Origin: Flavobacteriaceae bacterium
Lineage (GTDB): Bacteria > Bacteroidota > Bacteroidia > Flavobacteriales > Flavobacteriaceae
Direction of reading: 5' to 3'
Length of the DNA stretch: 56,674 nt
NCBI GenBank assembly: GCA_030830625.1
Contig: JAURMQ010000115.1
Coordinates: forward strand, 1-56,674
Part shown: piece after piece, positions 35,446 through 45,090 of the stretch
Numbering within the stretch: position 1 is the stretch's first letter
Layout of the letters: each line of letters starts with the position of its first letter
Notes under the pieces: model-generated
The model's input: only the letters and a program-made list of their open reading frames with translations
What the model was told of the DNA's origin: nothing
Databases searched by the model: none
Made by a program: the position numbers and the translations under genes

Positions 35446-36486
35446 ATGAAAAAACTGTTTTATTATTTCGTAAAGTACACGGCTAAGTTGGCCAGTCACT
35501 GTTATTTCAGAGAAATTAAAATTTACGGACTCGAAACCCTCCCCAAAAAGGGCGGGGTCTTGTTTTCCCCCAACCATCAAGGGGCTTTTTTGGACCCTCT
35601 TTTGGTGGGATGCAATATCCCAAAAGGGGTTACCTCGTTGACACGGAGTGATGTTTTTGGAGGGCCATTACAATGGTTTTTGGATGCCTTAAAGATGTTG
35701 CCCGTTTACAGAATCCGAAATGGTTATGCCAATCTTAGAAAAAACGATATCATTTTTGAAAAATGCAAGAAACTCCTTTCAGAAAATCAGTGGATCATGA
35801 TGTTTTCTGAAGCATCACATCACAGTGAATACTATCTGCAATCCTTATCCAAAGGCAGCAGTCGATTGGCCTATGAGGCTCAGGAGATATCCAAAGATCC
35901 CATTTACATTGTTCCAGTAGGCATCAATTATGGAGATCATAAAAATCCCTATTGTGATCTTCATTTGGTTTTTGGTCCACCCATTGCGATAAGTCCTTAT
36001 TTTGAAAGAGAAGAGGAAAAGCCTGCTGTAATTAATGCCATCAGGGATGCCCTAAGAGTGGCGATGAAAAAATGCATATGGCTTCCTGAAAATGACGAGC
36101 CCTATCTGACTCGAAAACAATTGATTCACAGAGGAAACACACGCCTGTCTTTTCGGGATATAAAAAAAGGTATTGAAGATCTAAGTCTTACCCCCAAAAA
36201 AAGCAAGCAGGTAAAAAAATGGCAAAAAGGATTCATGGGTTTAGTTTCGATTCCCAACCTCCCTCCTTTGTTGGTTTTAAAAAGAATTCTGGGACTATTT
36301 GAGGATATTGTGTTTTACAGTTCGATCAAGATGTGTGCTGGATTGATATTATTCCCTGTTTGGTGGATCACTGTTTTTCTATGCAGCCAATTATGGTGGG
36401 ATTGGGAAATGGGCATTCTTCTTTCAGCTTGCTGTGTGGTCTTATTATATTTTAGGCAATTATTATCCAATAAATTTTTATCATAG
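35446..36486 (+). CDS. PlsC-like 1-acylglycerol-3-phosphate acyltransferase
   Basis: This membrane-associated acyltransferase acts in phospholipid synthesis. The catalytic motif is SPNHQGAFLDPLL (residues 41-53), a His-x5-Asp form often seen in Bacteroidota, and the substrate motif region is WIMMFSEASHHSEYY, in place of the usual FPEGTRS. Two C-terminal hydrophobic segments occupy about 280-335. The ATG at 35446 (MKKLFYYF) is preferred to a TTG at 35422. At 346 residues it is longer than plain PlsC because of the extra C-terminal part. The glycerolipid acceptor is not certain. Confidence 0.85.
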   Translation: MKKLFYYFVKYTAKLASHCYFREIKIYGLETLPKKGGVLFSPNHQGAFLDPLLVGCNIPKGVTSLTRSDVFGGPLQWFLDALKMLPVYRIRNGYANLRKNDIIFEKCKKLLSENQWIMMFSEASHHSEYYLQSLSKGSSRLAYEAQEISKDPIYIVPVGINYGDHKNPYCDLHLVFGPPIAISPYFEREEEKPAVINAIRDALRVAMKKCIWLPENDEPYLTRKQLIHRGNTRLSFRDIKKGIEDLSLTPKKSKQVKKWQKGFMGLVSIPNLPPLLVLKRILGLFEDIVFYSSIKMCAGLILFPVWWITVFLCSQLWWDWEMGILLSACCVVLLYFRQLLSNKFLS

Positions 36487-36648
36487 TTTTTCTTTATAAT
36501 TGACCCTAAATTTCGACTACATCAAACAATAAATATAGTAAATATATTTATATATAGTTTCTGTCTATAGTATACGACAATATTATTGTATATTATTATG
36601 ATTAGGGTTTTCAGGGGTAATGATCGCTCGAGTTGGAGAAGCTGAGCG

Positions 36649-38481
36649 CTATTGCTCTGTATAGAAGATCTCAAGCTTTAACCCTCCCTCAGGGTGATTT
36701 TGGCTTTCCGAACCATGAAGAATGACTCCTTTTGGATTGAGGACTGCAGTAGCAGGATAGTTGATGAATTGTTCCCCTGCAGTCTGAGCTCTTTTAAAAT
36801 TCAATGAGGAAAATCCATTGGAAGGCACTAAGGCTAAACTTATATTGGTGGAGTCTTTTTTAATCAATCGATTGATATGGTCGGTTATCCTGAATTTGTA
36901 TCGATAGGGTCGATCGGCATCATCAAGTTCCAATATTCCGCCATAGATGTACTTGTCTCTGTTCTTCAAAGAAACGTTTTCTGTATTGTCAATACTGAAG
37001 TCGCTCAAGGGAAAGCCGGTTTTGTACTTGTATAAATAAAGTCGATCCGGAAACTGAGATTTCTCAAGTGAGCTGTATTGATCTTGATTGATATACAACA
37101 CCACATTTGCTTCATTGATCAACCATTGATTTTCTCTTAACATATTCAACAACTGGTCTTCTTCGCTTTCTTTCTCAAACAGTCTCAAAGTGGAAAACAA
37201 TCCATTGCCGCTGAGGTATATATTTTCTGAAGGCTTAAGAAGTTCCCCTGCCGCGATTTCTTGGTCAACCCGACTGTTGATATTGTCCGTTTTTATGGTG
37301 CTGAAGTGCAGCCCAAAATTCAAAATAAAAGTTTTTGACCGTTGACTTTTCACGTCATCAGCGGTATTAGTGGGCGTAGAATTGGTATCGACATGATCGT
37401 AGGTGTACTCAATTCTTATTAATGCATTGGCGATGTCGAGTAACATATACAAATCCTCATTAGAAGGGTCTGCCTGAATGATGAGCCCCCTAAGGTGCTG
37501 AGAAAAGCTATCGCTGTTCGAAAAAACCGCATCTCCTTCTTTGTCCAATATTTTTTTCTGGAAAAAATCTTTGTCTAAAGGAACTCTGATTCTGGGTGTG
37601 AGTCGGACGGCTACGGTTTGCCGCTCGTCCACATCTTCGGTCTCAGGATTGTCTTCCGTATAATTGAAGCGTAACTCTTCCAGATTGAGCTGATAAGAAT
37701 CGTTGTGAAGTGTTTCGCCATAAAAACCCCTTTCATAAAAATCGGTATTGGAAAAGAATTTCGATTCCTTTTCAAAATCGGCCGCTGGGTCGTACTGAGA
37801 CAAATAATATTTTAGCTCATAAACTTTTAAGCCAAAGGGGGCCTGTCGATTTCCATATACGGAATCGATTTCATAAACTTGATTTTCATACTCATAGGTC
37901 TTGTTGTCCAAGTCTACATCGTCCAAAATACCATCCCCATCACTGTCGTCACTCAAAGGGTTGAGGTTGGCAACCGTTTCATTATAATCTGTAAGTCCAT
38001 CGCCATCGGTATCACTGTCTCGATCCAGAGGATCGATATCTAAAGCATCGATAACCCCATCGCCGTCTTGATCATTGGTGTTGTTGAAAAAAGGTATTTC
38101 GAGAAATACTCCGGAAACGGTTTCTTTTTCATCGATTACGGCAGGATCTTCATTGTCTCCCTCGTTCTCTCTCTGCTGAGAGTAGTTGCCAAAAGTAGGG
38201 TTGGCGGACGCTACAAGTTTGGCAGTAATACTGGCCTCTGAAGTTCCTAAACCCGGCAATTCTAATTTCCCTAATTGAGCCAAAGGCAGTCCATCTGTCT
38301 GATAATAATTGACCTTGTTTTGATAGGAGTAAATAGGGGCAACATAGGTTTTGGTATGGAGAGCCGTTCCCAAAAGAAGTTCGGATCCTACAGCATGATA
38401 ATCTTTATCGCAAGAAATAATGACTAACGATATTGACAAAAGAACAGTCACACGATTGATGAACATCCTCAATGAATACAT
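36649..38481 (-). CDS. DUF4270 family lipoprotein with calcium-loop repeats
   Basis: This is a surface or periplasmic lipoprotein (lipobox IISC, Cys24, followed by DKDYHAVGSELL) of the DUF4270 family of Bacteroidota, function unknown. At about residues 135-195 it carries three thrombospondin-type-3-like calcium repeats: DQDGDGVIDALDIDP, DSDTDGDGLTDYNE and DDSDGDGILDDVDLD. The remainder is beta-rich. At 610 residues it is long for the family because of this insertion. An inner ATG (38466) would give a shorter leader and is also possible. It follows the glycogen-synthase-like gene by 3 bases; this pairing next to panC is a known arrangement in Flavobacteria. Confidence 0.88.
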   Translation of the reverse strand: MYSLRMFINRVTVLLSISLVIISCDKDYHAVGSELLLGTALHTKTYVAPIYSYQNKVNYYQTDGLPLAQLGKLELPGLGTSEASITAKLVASANPTFGNYSQQRENEGDNEDPAVIDEKETVSGVFLEIPFFNNTNDQDGDGVIDALDIDPLDRDSDTDGDGLTDYNETVANLNPLSDDSDGDGILDDVDLDNKTYEYENQVYEIDSVYGNRQAPFGLKVYELKYYLSQYDPAADFEKESKFFSNTDFYERGFYGETLHNDSYQLNLEELRFNYTEDNPETEDVDERQTVAVRLTPRIRVPLDKDFFQKKILDKEGDAVFSNSDSFSQHLRGLIIQADPSNEDLYMLLDIANALIRIEYTYDHVDTNSTPTNTADDVKSQRSKTFILNFGLHFSTIKTDNINSRVDQEIAAGELLKPSENIYLSGNGLFSTLRLFEKESEEDQLLNMLRENQWLINEANVVLYINQDQYSSLEKSQFPDRLYLYKYKTGFPLSDFSIDNTENVSLKNRDKYIYGGILELDDADRPYRYKFRITDHINRLIKKDSTNISLALVPSNGFSSLNFKRAQTAGEQFINYPATAVLNPKGVILHGSESQNHPEGGLKLEIFYTEQ

Positions 38482-38484
38482 TTG

Positions 38485-39291
38485 TTATTTTAAAATATGG
38501 TTAGCGTAAAAATGGACAAAGGCATCTTTTTTTTGAGATTCTTCATGACTCAATCCAGGGATTCCTTTTTCTTTTGAGAAAGCTTCAATTGATTTTGGAG
38601 TTTCGCCATCGGCAATGACATAGCCGTCGGAAAAGTTCAAACTCAATTGCGCTAAATTTTCAAAATGAGACTCTTTCAGAGGTTTTAAAAACTCAGCCGA
38701 TATGTCGTCGAAAGCAACTTTTTTGTGAAATTGATCGGAGAGTACCCCTTCAAAATCTTTAGCATACACCGAAGTAATGATTTTACTGTTGGCAAAGATG
38801 GGTTCGTCTTTGTAGTATGTATTGAGGTAAAGGGGGAAAAGACTGGTAAACCATCCGTGTAAGTGAATGATATCGGGGGGCCAGTTTAATTTTTTTACGG
38901 TTTCGATGACTCCTTTGGTGAAGAAAATCATCCTTTCGTCATTATCGGCGAAAGGCATTTGCTTGTCATCTTTTAATATCGCACGCCTTTTGAAATACTC
39001 CTCATTGTCAATAAAATAGACTTGCATTCGCTCTTTAGGAATAGAGGCAACCTTGATGATCAAGGGCATATCAACGTCATTGATGACCAAATTCATTCCG
39101 GAAAGACGAATCACTTCATGCAGCTGATGTCTTCTTTCGTTGATCAAACCATAGCGAGGCATGAAGATCCGGGTTTGACCTCCGTGATCGTTTATGTTTT
39201 TTGGTATTTTAAATGAACTGATCGCTTGATTGGTCTGCGGCAGGTAAGGAACCACTTCAGACGAGATATTCAGAACTTTTTTGTCTTTCAT
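38485..39291 (-). CDS. glycogen/starch synthase-like protein, N-terminal GT5 domain only
   Basis: The 268-residue protein matches the N-terminal half of glycogen synthases: KVLNISSEVVPYLP at the start, NDHGGQTRIFMPRYG, then DERMIFFTKGVIETVKKLNWPPDIIHLHGW and FANSKIITSVY. The ADP-glucose-binding KTGGL motif near the N-terminus is replaced by QTNQA, and the whole C-terminal GT-B domain is absent, so normal glycogen synthase activity is doubtful. One-domain homologs beside panC are common in Flavobacteria. The ATG at 39291 is preferred over a TTG at 39309. Divergent from panC with about 100 bases between. Confidence 0.85.
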   Translation of the reverse strand: MKDKKVLNISSEVVPYLPQTNQAISSFKIPKNINDHGGQTRIFMPRYGLINERRHQLHEVIRLSGMNLVINDVDMPLIIKVASIPKERMQVYFIDNEEYFKRRAILKDDKQMPFADNDERMIFFTKGVIETVKKLNWPPDIIHLHGWFTSLFPLYLNTYYKDEPIFANSKIITSVYAKDFEGVLSDQFHKKVAFDDISAEFLKPLKESHFENLAQLSLNFSDGYVIADGETPKSIEAFSKEKGIPGLSHEESQKKDAFVHFYANHILK

Positions 39292-39392
39292 ATACTCTCT
39301 ATTTATCAAGGAGGCAAAAGTTTTGCGAAATTACAAAAATTAAACGGAATATGTTGAATTCTGTATCTTTAGGGCTGTTAATTTTTTACTAA

Positions 39393-40232
39393 ATGGAGGT
39401 TTTCGACTCTTCCCTGTCCTTAGTTAAATGTTTGTCCAACAAGCCTCGACCTCTTGGAATGGTTCCCACCATGGGGGCCCTTCATCCGGGTCATTTTTCA
39501 TTGATTGAGAAAGCAATGGAAGAAAATCAAACGGTATTGATTAGTATTTTCATCAACCCTACTCAATTTAATGATCAAAATGATTTTGAAAATTACCCCT
39601 TCCAAATTGATTCTGATTTGGAAAAAATAAAAAAGTACGGAAACAAGACATTTGTTTATGTTCCCAAAGCATTCGACATATACGGCGATAGAGTGCAGTC
39701 CAAATCTTTTGACTTAAATGGACTGGATGTGATGATGGAAGGGGAGAAAAGAGCGGGCCACTTTCAAGGAGTGGCCACAGTGGTGTCGTATTTCCTTGAA
39801 ATATTCCGCCCAAATCATGCTTATTTTGGAGAAAAAGATTTTCAACAGCTTCGCATCATAGATCATATTACACAATCAATGGGCTTGAAGACCAAAATCA
39901 TAGGATGCCCCATTGTAAGAGAAAGCGATGGACTCGCTATGAGTTCTCGAAACAGCCTGTTGACTTCCGAAGAGCGAAAACTAGCTGTTAAATTATTTGA
40001 AGGGTTACAGTTTGCGAAGTCCCATGCGAAAAAGGTTCCCTACCGAGCGCTTAAAGAAATGGTAGCGGCTTGGTTTGACAATTACGATGATTTGGCATTG
40101 GATTATTTCCAAATAACCGACCCAAAAACCCTAAAAGAAATTAGTTTTGACGAGCCGCTTACTAAAGGAAGAGGTTTTATCGCTGCCCATTTAGGAAAAA
40201 TTAGGTTGATTGATAATTTGGATATGTCTTAA
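39393..40232 (+). CDS. panC: pantoate--beta-alanine ligase
   Basis: PanC joins pantoate and beta-alanine with ATP, the last step of pantothenate synthesis. Motifs: PTMGALHPGHFSLI with the HxGH at residues 31-34, SIFINPTQFND, FGEKDFQQL, and ESDGLAMSSRN, the KMSKS-like segment. Length 279 is usual. The gene is 17 bases ahead of panD, so both are made together. Confidence 0.97.
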   Translation: MEVFDSSLSLVKCLSNKPRPLGMVPTMGALHPGHFSLIEKAMEENQTVLISIFINPTQFNDQNDFENYPFQIDSDLEKIKKYGNKTFVYVPKAFDIYGDRVQSKSFDLNGLDVMMEGEKRAGHFQGVATVVSYFLEIFRPNHAYFGEKDFQQLRIIDHITQSMGLKTKIIGCPIVRESDGLAMSSRNSLLTSEERKLAVKLFEGLQFAKSHAKKVPYRALKEMVAAWFDNYDDLALDYFQITDPKTLKEISFDEPLTKGRGFIAAHLGKIRLIDNLDMS

Positions 40233-40249
40233 ATCATTAAATTTGCCGC

Positions 40250-40600
40250 GTGCTGATAGAAGTAATTAAATCAAAAATTCATAGGGTCAGAGTAACTGAT
40301 GCCGACTTGAGCTACATTGGTAGCATCACGATTGATCGTGATCTGATTGATGCCGCCAATTTTTTGGTAGGTGAAAAAGTTCAGGTAGTCAACCTTAATA
40401 ATGGTGAACGACTGGAAACCTATATCATCGAAGGAAAAAGAGGGACCGGAGAAGTTACCCTCAACGGACCTGCTGCCAGAAAAGTTCAAAGAGGAGATAT
40501 CATCATCATCATTGGATACGCGCAAATGGAATTTGAAGAGGCTAAGAATTTTCAGCCTACTATAATTTTTCCTGATGAAAGTACCAATCGCTTAACCTAA
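40250..40600 (+). CDS. panD: aspartate 1-decarboxylase
   Basis: PanD makes beta-alanine from aspartate, supplying PanC. It is a self-processing pyruvoyl enzyme; the cleavage site Gly24-Ser25 is seen in SYIGSITID. The rest ([32 protein letters not shown]) fits the family and length 116 is normal. The start codon is GTG at 40250, preceded by 17 bases after panC. Confidence 0.97.
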   Translation: MLIEVIKSKIHRVRVTDADLSYIGSITIDRDLIDAANFLVGEKVQVVNLNNGERLETYIIEGKRGTGEVTLNGPAARKVQRGDIIIIIGYAQMEFEEAKNFQPTIIFPDESTNRLT

Positions 40601-40603
40601 GTT

Positions 40604-41566
40604 TTGAAGAAAGTAATATCACTTTCAAAAAAAATTATCCCTTTGCTGATCGGGCTATTTTTTATCTACATCAGTTATCAAAACACTACTCCCGAAGACC
40701 GATTAAACATTTTTAAATACATTAAAGATGCCGATTATCGTTTTGTCTTTCTTTCTGCTTTTTTTGGAATTCTGAGTCATATTTCAAGAGCCATCCGTTG
40801 GAAATTTCTTCTTGCCCCACTCGGGTATATGCCCAAAACAATCAATTGTGTTTTGGCGGTTTTAATTGGCTATTTCTCGAATTTGGGTATTCCTCGCTCT
40901 GGAGAGTTTTTGCGAGCAACAGCCCTGGATCGTTATGAAAACATTCCGTTTCAGAAAGGCTTTGGAACTGTGATTGCTGAACGGGTTGTGGATCTTGCCC
41001 TATTGATGTGTTGTATCCTATTGGCATTAGGACTTCAGTTCGAATTGATCGCTGAATATTTGAAGTTTGAAAACCTCAGCCTTTTTCAAACAGGGATAAG
41101 CCTCAGCGCAATCATTGTAATGTTTGTTGTCATGAGAAGGTTTTTCCTCCGTTCTTCTCACCCCATCACGGAAAAAATAAAGTTTTTTTTTCAAGGAATA
41201 TGGGAAGGAATGATTTCCATCAAATACATGAAAAACAATGGGCTTTTCATAGGTCATACTTTTTTCATCTGGACGATGTACGTTTTGATGTTTTGGGTCG
41301 TTAAATTTTCCATCCCTGAAATAGCTAATTTAGGAATTAATGCGATGATTCCGGCTTTTGTGGTTGGAGGGCTCTCAATTTCTGCAACCAATGGAGGCAT
41401 CGGGATTTACCCCTATTCGGTATCACTGGTATTGATTGCTTTCGGGATTTCGAAAGAATCGAGTCTCGCTTTTGGTTGGATTGTGTGGACTTGTCAAACG
41501 CTTATGGTGGTGACTTTTGGAGCCATGGCCTTTTTTGCGTTACCTTTGGTAAATCGCCAAAAATAA
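40604..41566 (+). CDS. flippase-like membrane protein (LPG synthase TM region family, UPF0104)
   Basis: This inner-membrane protein of 320 residues has about eight hydrophobic segments. It belongs to the family of lysylphosphatidylglycerol-synthase transmembrane domains and AglD-type proteins, thought to move or modify lipids. Typical sections are SHISRAIRWKFLLAPLGY, GYFSNLGIPRSGEFLRAT and GFGTVIAERVVDLALL, plus ISATNGGIGIYPYSV near the end. It starts with TTG three bases after the panD stop, hence cotranscribed, though a functional link to pantothenate is not evident. Confidence 0.87.
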   Translation: MKKVISLSKKIIPLLIGLFFIYISYQNTTPEDRLNIFKYIKDADYRFVFLSAFFGILSHISRAIRWKFLLAPLGYMPKTINCVLAVLIGYFSNLGIPRSGEFLRATALDRYENIPFQKGFGTVIAERVVDLALLMCCILLALGLQFELIAEYLKFENLSLFQTGISLSAIIVMFVVMRRFFLRSSHPITEKIKFFFQGIWEGMISIKYMKNNGLFIGHTFFIWTMYVLMFWVVKFSIPEIANLGINAMIPAFVVGGLSISATNGGIGIYPYSVSLVLIAFGISKESSLAFGWIVWTCQTLMVVTFGAMAFFALPLVNRQK

Positions 41567-41590
41567 AACTCATATTTTCCTAAAATTACC

Positions 41591-42949
41591 ATGAGCAAAG
41601 TCAAAACCTCATTCTTTTGTCAAAGTTGTGGCACACAACACGCCAAATGGCAAGGGCAGTGTAACTCTTGCAAACAATGGAATACACTAACGGAAGAGGT
41701 GTTGGAAAAACCCAATACAAAAAGCTGGAAAAACGAAAAAAAATACAGCTTAATTTCCAAGCCCCTCAAAATTGAAGAAATTGAAATTTCTTCTGAATCA
41801 AGAATCAATACAAAGGATACTGAATTGAACCGCGTTTTGGGAGGGGGCATCATTCCTGGGGCCCTTATGCTTTTGGGCGGAGAACCGGGAATAGGAAAAT
41901 CAACTCTTTTACTTCAAATCGCCATGTCGGTGGGCTGTAAAGTACTCTATGTATCGGGGGAGGAAAGCCAACAGCAAATTAAAATTCGCTCTGATCGAAT
42001 GGATGTTTCTTCAAATCAATGTTATGTACTGAGTGAAACAAAAACACAAAATATATTTTCACAAATTGAAGCCATAGCCCCTGATCTGGTGGTAATCGAT
42101 TCTGTACAAACCTTATATACCGATTATATCGACAGCAGTCCGGGCAGTGTGTCTCAAATTAAAGAATGTACCGCAGAGTTTATCAAATTTGCTAAAGAAA
42201 CCCACGTCCCTGTTTTTCTGGTAGGACACATCACCAAAGACGGCCAAATTGCAGGGCCCAAAATATTGGAACATATGGTAGATGTAGTTTTGCATTTCGA
42301 AGGAGACCGCAATAACATTTACCGGATCTTAAGAACCCAAAAAAATCGTTTTGGCCCTACTTCCGAAATTGGAATTTACGAAATGCAATCCAAAGGATTG
42401 AGGGCCGTAAGCAATCCCAGCGAATTACTGATTTCTGAAAAAGACGAAAAATTAAGCGGACATGCGATTGCCGCTACTGTGGAGGGCATTCGCCCTTTAA
42501 TGATCGAAATTCAAGCCTTGGTCAGCAGTGCTGTATATGGAACTCCACAAAGAACCACCTCGGGATACAATACCAAAAGACTCAACATGTTGCTGGCTGT
42601 TTTGGAAAAAAGAGCAGGATTTGAATTGGGGACTAAAGACGTTTTCATCAATATTACTGGCGGAATTTCAATTGCCGACCCTGCCATAGATTTGGCTGTA
42701 ATTGTTGCCATTTTATCCAGTTATCACGATATCGCAATTCCCGAAAGCTTTTGTTTTGCTGCAGAGGTGGGCTTGTCTGGAGAAATCAGACCCGTCCCCA
42801 AAACCGAACAACGTATTCAGGAGGCGGCAAAACTGGGTTTTGACACCATTGTGATTTCTAAATTTGCTAAAATCAGCAAACAAAACCACTCCATAAAAGT
42901 ACTGACAGTATCCAAAATTGAAGCTCTGATTACAACGCTTTTTGATTAG
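41591..42949 (+). CDS. radA: DNA repair protein RadA
   Basis: RadA is a RecA-like ATPase aiding branch migration in recombination. It shows a four-Cys zinc finger (Cys10, 13, 24, 27), Walker A GGEPGIGKST near residue 96, the RadA signature QKNRFGPTSEIG, and a C-terminal Lon-like domain (GGISIADPAIDLAV; LSGEIRPVPKTEQRI). At 452 residues it is complete. Confidence 0.97.
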   Translation: MSKVKTSFFCQSCGTQHAKWQGQCNSCKQWNTLTEEVLEKPNTKSWKNEKKYSLISKPLKIEEIEISSESRINTKDTELNRVLGGGIIPGALMLLGGEPGIGKSTLLLQIAMSVGCKVLYVSGEESQQQIKIRSDRMDVSSNQCYVLSETKTQNIFSQIEAIAPDLVVIDSVQTLYTDYIDSSPGSVSQIKECTAEFIKFAKETHVPVFLVGHITKDGQIAGPKILEHMVDVVLHFEGDRNNIYRILRTQKNRFGPTSEIGIYEMQSKGLRAVSNPSELLISEKDEKLSGHAIAATVEGIRPLMIEIQALVSSAVYGTPQRTTSGYNTKRLNMLLAVLEKRAGFELGTKDVFINITGGISIADPAIDLAVIVAILSSYHDIAIPESFCFAAEVGLSGEIRPVPKTEQRIQEAAKLGFDTIVISKFAKISKQNHSIKVLTVSKIEALITTLFD

Positions 42950-43006
42950 AATTTCAATTCTTTTCCATTATAAAAATGTAATTTTAATAGATCAAATTTG
43001 AATTAA

Positions 43007-44347
43007 ATGGACACGACTATAAAAGATTTTTTGACAGAGGTCAATAAAAGAAATCGGAATGAACCTGAATTTATGCAAGCCGTAACTGAAGTGGCAGAAA
43101 CGGTTATTCCATATATCGTAAAAAACGATGTTTACTATGGGCAAAATATTCTGCTGCGAATGGTGGAACCCGAACGAGTCATTTCTTTTCGGGTCGCTTG
43201 GATCGACGACCAAGAAGAAATTCAGGTAAACCGCGGGTACAGAATAGAGATGAATTCGGCCATTGGTCCCTACAAAGGAGGTCTCCGATTTCATCCCAGT
43301 GTGAATTTGAGTGTTCTCAAATTTTTGGCTTTTGAACAAATTTTTAAAAACAGTTTGACTACGCTCCCAATGGGTGGAGGAAAAGGAGGGTCAGATTTTG
43401 ACCCCAAAGGGAAAACGGATACAGAGGTAATGCGCTTTTGTCAAAGCTTTATGACAGAGCTCTTTCGTCACATTGGACCCAATCGGGATATTCCTGCTGG
43501 GGACATTGGGGTGGGAAGTAGAGAAATCGGTTATATGTTTGGCCAGTACAAAAGACTTAAAAATGAGTTTACAGGAGTCCTTACTGGAAAAGGAATTTCT
43601 TGGGGGGGTTCATTGATCAGGCCAGAAGCTACTGGCTATGGTGTAGTGTATTTCGTTCAAAAGATGATGGAACATAAAGGAACTGGCTTGCGCGGGAAAA
43701 CAGTAGCTATTTCCGGCAGTGGAAATGTAGCACAGTACGCCGCCGAAAAAGCCATCCAAATGGGGGCCAAAGTATTGACCCTATCCGATTCTTCCGGCTA
43801 TATTTTTGATGCAGAAGGCTTGGATGAAGAAAAATTGACCCACATAATGGAACTTAAAAACATAAAAAGAGCACGCATTAGCGCTTACCTGGAAAAATAC
43901 CCTAAAGCAAAATTCGTTTCAGGCAAGTCCCCTTGGGAGGTGCCTTGTGAAGTTGCATTGCCTTGTGCAACACAAAATGAATTGAACGAAAAAGAAGCCG
44001 AAATGCTGATCAAAAATGGCTGTATATGTGTAGGCGAAGGGGCCAATATGCCCTCTACCCCTGAGGCCATTCATCAATTCACCAAGCACAAAATTCTCTA
44101 TGCTCCCGGCAAAGCTTCCAACGCTGGGGGAGTTGCTGTTTCGGGATTGGAGATGGCCCAAAACTCACTTCGTTACAACTGGACTCGTGAAGAGGTTGAT
44201 GCCAAGTTGCAATCCATCATGTCCGATATTCATCAATCTTGTTTGGATTATGGCCAAGAAAGTGGTTATGTTAATTATGTAAAAGGAGCTAATATTGCAG
44301 GCTTTGTAAAGGTTGCCGATGCCATGCTTGCTCAAGGAGTAGTCTAA
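43007..44347 (+). CDS. gdhA: NADP-type glutamate dehydrogenase
   Basis: This hexameric enzyme forms glutamate from 2-oxoglutarate and ammonia. Motifs: PYKGGLRFHPSVNLSVLKFL, PMGGGKGGSDFDPKGK with the active-site Lys, RDIPAGDIGVGSREIGYMFG, and the dinucleotide-binding segment VAISGSGNVAQYAAEKA. The protein has 446 residues, the size of small hexameric GdhA. NADP use is inferred from the close match to GdhA-type sequences. It sits alone between radA and recO. Confidence 0.95.
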   Translation: MDTTIKDFLTEVNKRNRNEPEFMQAVTEVAETVIPYIVKNDVYYGQNILLRMVEPERVISFRVAWIDDQEEIQVNRGYRIEMNSAIGPYKGGLRFHPSVNLSVLKFLAFEQIFKNSLTTLPMGGGKGGSDFDPKGKTDTEVMRFCQSFMTELFRHIGPNRDIPAGDIGVGSREIGYMFGQYKRLKNEFTGVLTGKGISWGGSLIRPEATGYGVVYFVQKMMEHKGTGLRGKTVAISGSGNVAQYAAEKAIQMGAKVLTLSDSSGYIFDAEGLDEEKLTHIMELKNIKRARISAYLEKYPKAKFVSGKSPWEVPCEVALPCATQNELNEKEAEMLIKNGCICVGEGANMPSTPEAIHQFTKHKILYAPGKASNAGGVAVSGLEMAQNSLRYNWTREEVDAKLQSIMSDIHQSCLDYGQESGYVNYVKGANIAGFVKVADAMLAQGVV

Positions 44348-44361
44348 ATCTACTGTTTGCC

Positions 44362-45090
44362 ATGTTGATTGAAACCGATGCCATTGTTCTGAGCACGCTC
44401 AAATATGGAGATTCTAGCCTTATTGCAAGATGCTATTGCAAGGAAATTGGGCTGAAATCATTTCTCCTAAAAGGCATATTGTCTTCCAAAAAAGGCAGCA
44501 TAAAAAAGGCATTGTTTCAGCCCCTAAGCCTTATCTGTTTGATCACTCAGGTGAAAAATGAGAACAGCGAGGGGCTCCATTACATCAAAGAAGCTCGGAT
44601 GGCCTTTCCATTGGTTGAAATCCCCTCTGACATCAAGAAGAATTCAGTAGCCCTGTTTTTGTCTGAGGTAATGACACGAGTCATTACTCAAGAAGGCACT
44701 CCGCATTTTTCTTTATACCATTTTGTTGAAAAAAGCGTTATGAATTTAGAGGAAAAAAAGTTTTCTCCATTTTTTCATTTAAAATTCATGATAGAACTCA
44801 GTCATCAACTTGGATTTTATCCCAATAAATCTCAGATAGATGATGATTATTTTGATTTGGAAAGTGGATGTTTTTGTAAGGCTTCCTCATCAAAATACGT
44901 CATGGGTGGAGACGTGGTTATGGCGTTCAAAAAATTACTGGATACAGATTTTGATGCGCTGGATCTTATGGTGATTCCTAATTCCCTAAGAATAAAGTTG
45001 TTGAATGTGTTGATAGATTATTTTAATTTACATTTGCAGGGCTTTGGAAAAATAAAATCAATCGATATACTCCATGAAATCTTTCGATAG
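44362..45090 (+). CDS. recO: DNA repair protein RecO
   Basis: RecO loads RecA on SSB-covered DNA with RecR. The N-terminal OB-fold begins MLIETDAIVLSTLKYGDSSLI, then FLLKGILSSKKGSIKKALFQPL; the C-terminal helical part has LDLESGCFCK, a remnant of the zinc site with only two cysteines. It is 242 residues long. It starts 14 bases after gdhA and overlaps the TonB receptor gene by 17 bases. Confidence 0.95.
   Translation: MLIETDAIVLSTLKYGDSSLIARCYCKEIGLKSFLLKGILSSKKGSIKKALFQPLSLICLITQVKNENSEGLHYIKEARMAFPLVEIPSDIKKNSVALFLSEVMTRVITQEGTPHFSLYHFVEKSVMNLEEKKFSPFFHLKFMIELSHQLGFYPNKSQIDDDYFDLESGCFCKASSSKYVMGGDVVMAFKKLLDTDFDALDLMVIPNSLRIKLLNVLIDYFNLHLQGFGKIKSIDILHEIFR

Noticed and set aside
36530-36600. 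AT-only palindromes (such as TAAATATATTTA) between the acyltransferase and DUF4270 genes
   Set aside because: Such palindromes are expected by chance in very AT-rich DNA and show no ordered array, origin boxes or terminator form.
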